From contig NZ_CAMYKG010000030.1 of NCBI RefSeq assembly GCF_947258925.1, positions 1 through 36,527 of the forward strand: a stretch of 36,527 nt of DNA, read 5' to 3'. Made by a program: the position numbers and the translations under genes. The notes under the pieces were generated by a model. That model did not search any database. It was not told the origin of the DNA and saw only the letters and a program-made list of their open reading frames with translations. This DNA is from an uncultured Eudoraea sp. (GTDB lineage: Bacteria > Bacteroidota > Bacteroidia > Flavobacteriales > Flavobacteriaceae). Shown piece by piece: positions 34,426 to 36,527 of this stretch. Each line of letters starts with the position of its first letter. The stretch's first letter is position 1.

Positions 34426-36527
34426 ATGAAAAGGATTTTAGGACTTTCTTTTAGTGTGCTTTTAATACTAAGCGCCTGTACTGAAAAGAAGGAGAAACTG
34501 TTTGACAAAGTTGACTCCGCACATTCCGGAATTCACTTTAAGAATAGCCTCGAAAGCACCCCGGAGCTTAATATTCTTACCTATCTCTACTACTACAATG
34601 GAGGCGGCGTGGTTTCGGCAGATTTCAATAATGATGGGTTAAAAGACCTCTATTTTACATCCAATCAGGGTGAAGATAAACTTTACATTAATAAAGGAGG
34701 CTTAGAATTTGAAGATGTCACCAAGGCATCTAAAATAGCTAATTCAGGGAATTGGACCACCGGGGCCACCCACGTAGATATTAACCAGGATGGTTTACTT
34801 GATATTTATGTTTGTAAAGTAGGCAATTACAGGAGCCTAAAAGGAAAGAACCTGCTATTTGTGAATAAAGGCATAAATGAAGAAGGTATTCCAACCTTTA
34901 GTGAAGAGGCAGCTACTTATAACCTTGATTTTAGCGGCCTCTCAACCCAGGCAGCATTTCTGGACTATGACCTGGATGGAGACCTTGATATGTATCTCTT
35001 AAACCATTCGGTACATCCAAACAGAACCTATGGCAAAGGGGCCCAAAGATCCGAAAAAGATTCCCTTTCAGGTGACCGCCTGTATAAGAATGAGGATGGG
35101 GTATACATTGATGTTTCTGCTGAAGCCGGTATTTATCAGGGTAAGATTGGATATGGTTTGGGGCTTGGTGTAAGCGATATAAATGATGATGGGTTTCCCG
35201 ATATTTATGTAGGTAACGATTTTTTTGAAAATGACTACCTGTACATCAATCAGCACGACGGTACTTTTAAAGAACTCATTTCTTCAGATAATAAACACCT
35301 GGGGCATACCACTCATTACTCAATGGGTAACGATTTGGCAGATTTGAATAACGATGGACTTACAGATATTCTTTCTCTGGATATGCTTCCGGAAGATTTG
35401 GAAACCTATAAAACTTCAGGATTGGAGTATGCATTTCCAACATATCAGTATTATCTTAAAAATGGATATGCTCCGCAGTATATGTCAAATACTTTACACC
35501 TCAACCTTGGCTCAGAAAATTTCAGTGAAATTGGAAATTTATCCGGTATTTCGGCAACCGAATGGTCCTGGGGAGTCCTGGCCGCTGATTATGACAATGA
35601 CGGGTTTCGGGATATTTTTATCTCCAACGGAATTAAAGGAGCCACCAATGATATGGACTTCATTAGTTTTATTGCCAATGATAATATTCAAAAAAGAATA
35701 GACGCCGGAATGACCCAAACCGATATGGCATTTATTGAAGAACTCCCGGAAAAACGAGCATCAAACTACCTGTATAGAAATAATAAAAACCTCTCTTTTA
35801 AAAATGTCACCTCAGAGTGGTATCATGAAGAAATGTCTTTTAGCAACGGTTGTGTTTATGCAGACCTGGATAATGATGGGGACTTGGATATAGTTGTAAA
35901 TAACCTTAATGAAAAAGCTTATCTGCTTGAAAATAAATCTAATAGAATTGGGCAGGGAAATTATATCAAGGTCTCATTAAAAGGTTCTGAAAAGAATAAA
36001 TTCGGCACCGGCGCCAAAGTCATCGCATATACGTCCAATGGAATACTCAAACAGGAAAATTTTCCAACCAGAGGTTATTTATCTGCCGTTTCTAACACAA
36101 TGCATTTAGGTCTAGGGCAGGATACCGTGATAGATTCTATTCATGTAATATGGCCCGGGGGAAATTACCAGACGTTAAGATCCGTAAAATCAAATCAGGA
36201 TTTGGCTCTAAGCATGGAATTGGCCAAAGGCGATTTTTATAAGAGATCACAGCCTAAAGCGGAGAGCTTTCTCCTTAATGTGCCCAAGATCCTGAATTTT
36301 AGACATAAAGATCAGACTAGTATGGAATTCAATCGTGATCCACTAGTTCCATTTGCCAATACAAATGAAGGCCCTGCTGTTTCTATAGCAGATATAAACA
36401 TGGATTCCCGGGATGATATATTTATTAGTGGTGGTAAAGGCCAGGCTTCCGCACTTTTTATACAAGATAGTTTGGGCAATTTTAGTAGCATCCAGGATTC
36501 CTTATTTGAGCCGGATGCCATAAATGA
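34426..36527 (+). CDS. VCBS/FG-GAP repeat ASPIC/UnbV-domain lipoprotein (partial, runs off the window)
   Basis: Open for 700 codons from ATG 34426 to the window end without a stop. The signal peptide MKRILGLSFSVLLILSAC has lipobox Cys18. The body has seven calcium-loop repeats of the form D-x-[DN]-x-D-G followed by [DK]-[LI]: DFNNDG (residue 66), DINQDG (118), DYDLDG, DINDDG, DLNNDG, DYDNDG and DLDNDG. Then an ASPIC/UnbV domain at about 510-590 (FGTGAKVIAY, RGYLSAVSNTMHLGLG, VIWPGG). After it FVPFANTNEGPAVSIADIN-like text starts another repeat set. Such CRTAC1-like proteins often sit near SusCD genes; binding partner and function are unknown. Confidence 0.85.
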   Translation, partial: MKRILGLSFSVLLILSACTEKKEKLFDKVDSAHSGIHFKNSLESTPELNILTYLYYYNGGGVVSADFNNDGLKDLYFTSNQGEDKLYINKGGLEFEDVTKASKIANSGNWTTGATHVDINQDGLLDIYVCKVGNYRSLKGKNLLFVNKGINEEGIPTFSEEAATYNLDFSGLSTQAAFLDYDLDGDLDMYLLNHSVHPNRTYGKGAQRSEKDSLSGDRLYKNEDGVYIDVSAEAGIYQGKIGYGLGLGVSDINDDGFPDIYVGNDFFENDYLYINQHDGTFKELISSDNKHLGHTTHYSMGNDLADLNNDGLTDILSLDMLPEDLETYKTSGLEYAFPTYQYYLKNGYAPQYMSNTLHLNLGSENFSEIGNLSGISATEWSWGVLAADYDNDGFRDIFISNGIKGATNDMDFISFIANDNIQKRIDAGMTQTDMAFIEELPEKRASNYLYRNNKNLSFKNVTSEWYHEEMSFSNGCVYADLDNDGDLDIVVNNLNEKAYLLENKSNRIGQGNYIKVSLKGSEKNKFGTGAKVIAYTSNGILKQENFPTRGYLSAVSNTMHLGLGQDTVIDSIHVIWPGGNYQTLRSVKSNQDLALSMELAKGDFYKRSQPKAESFLLNVPKILNFRHKDQTSMEFNRDPLVPFANTNEGPAVSIADINMDSRDDIFISGGKGQASALFIQDSLGNFSSIQDSLFEPDAIN

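Noticed and set aside
35354..35701. A + strand open frame within the VCBS/ASPIC gene
   Set aside because: It is in a different frame from the continuous 700-codon coding sequence with clear repeats; it is a shadow.

Overview
The window looks like a chromosomal segment from a member of the Flavobacteriia (Bacteroidota). Support for this: a SusC/SusD pair, the mevalonate pathway, an N-acylornithine-type transcarbamylase with a proB lacking the PUA domain, an ASPIC/UnbV-VCBS lipoprotein, no Shine-Dalgarno-like spacing, and promoters fitting the Bacteroidota pattern TTG-N17-20-TAnnTTTG. I cannot name a genus from sequence alone. No rRNA, tRNA, CRISPR array, IS element or prophage gene was seen.

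Layout. 1-5055 (+): the 3' part of a proline/arginine operon, proA(partial)-proB-argF'-argB-argE-argH, mostly with 1-4 nt overlaps. argE is broken by a deletion that removes about 20 codons and shifts the frame. 5113-5559 (+): a single-domain BLUF photoreceptor. 5561-10424 (-): mvaD, mevalonate kinase, a UbiA prenyltransferase, a nitrilase and an RluB-type pseudouridine synthase. 10522-11534: tspO and a DUF1697 gene, convergent. 11658-15946: glycerol genes, with glpK-glpF on + and an HI0933-type flavoprotein plus a GDPD lipoprotein on -. 16135-16563: a small four-helix membrane protein of unknown function. 16637-24570 (-): lacI-type regulator, pgmB, GH65 maltose phosphorylase and two GH13 amylases. 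24922-36527 (+): susC, susD, then xylB, xylA, a sodium/solute symporter and the start of a VCBS/ASPIC lipoprotein that runs off the window.

How it works together. The right half is a polysaccharide/oligosaccharide utilisation locus with two arms. The leftward arm degrades starch or maltodextrin (surface/periplasmic GH13s), phosphorolyses maltose (GH65) and converts beta-glucose-1-phosphate to glucose-6-phosphate (PgmB). The rightward arm has the outer-membrane SusCD importer followed, after a strong terminator, by a xylose uptake and isomerisation cassette. A LacI-type operator lies in the 351 nt intergenic region between the arms, downstream of a good susC promoter. No cytoplasmic-membrane maltose transporter, SusE/F or xylose regulator is present in the window.

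The most notable observations are two apparently recent lesions in otherwise intact genes: the argE deletion/frameshift, which would block arginine synthesis in the acylated route because the transcarbamylase here is the acyl-ornithine type; and an in-frame TAA inside what would be a perfect lipoprotein signal peptide of the SusA-like amylase. Others are a Ser at the position that sets acetyl- versus succinyl-ornithine preference, an operator placed well downstream of its promoter, and a nitrilase translationally coupled to an isoprenoid operon. I did not find convincing evidence of an entirely new class of system.
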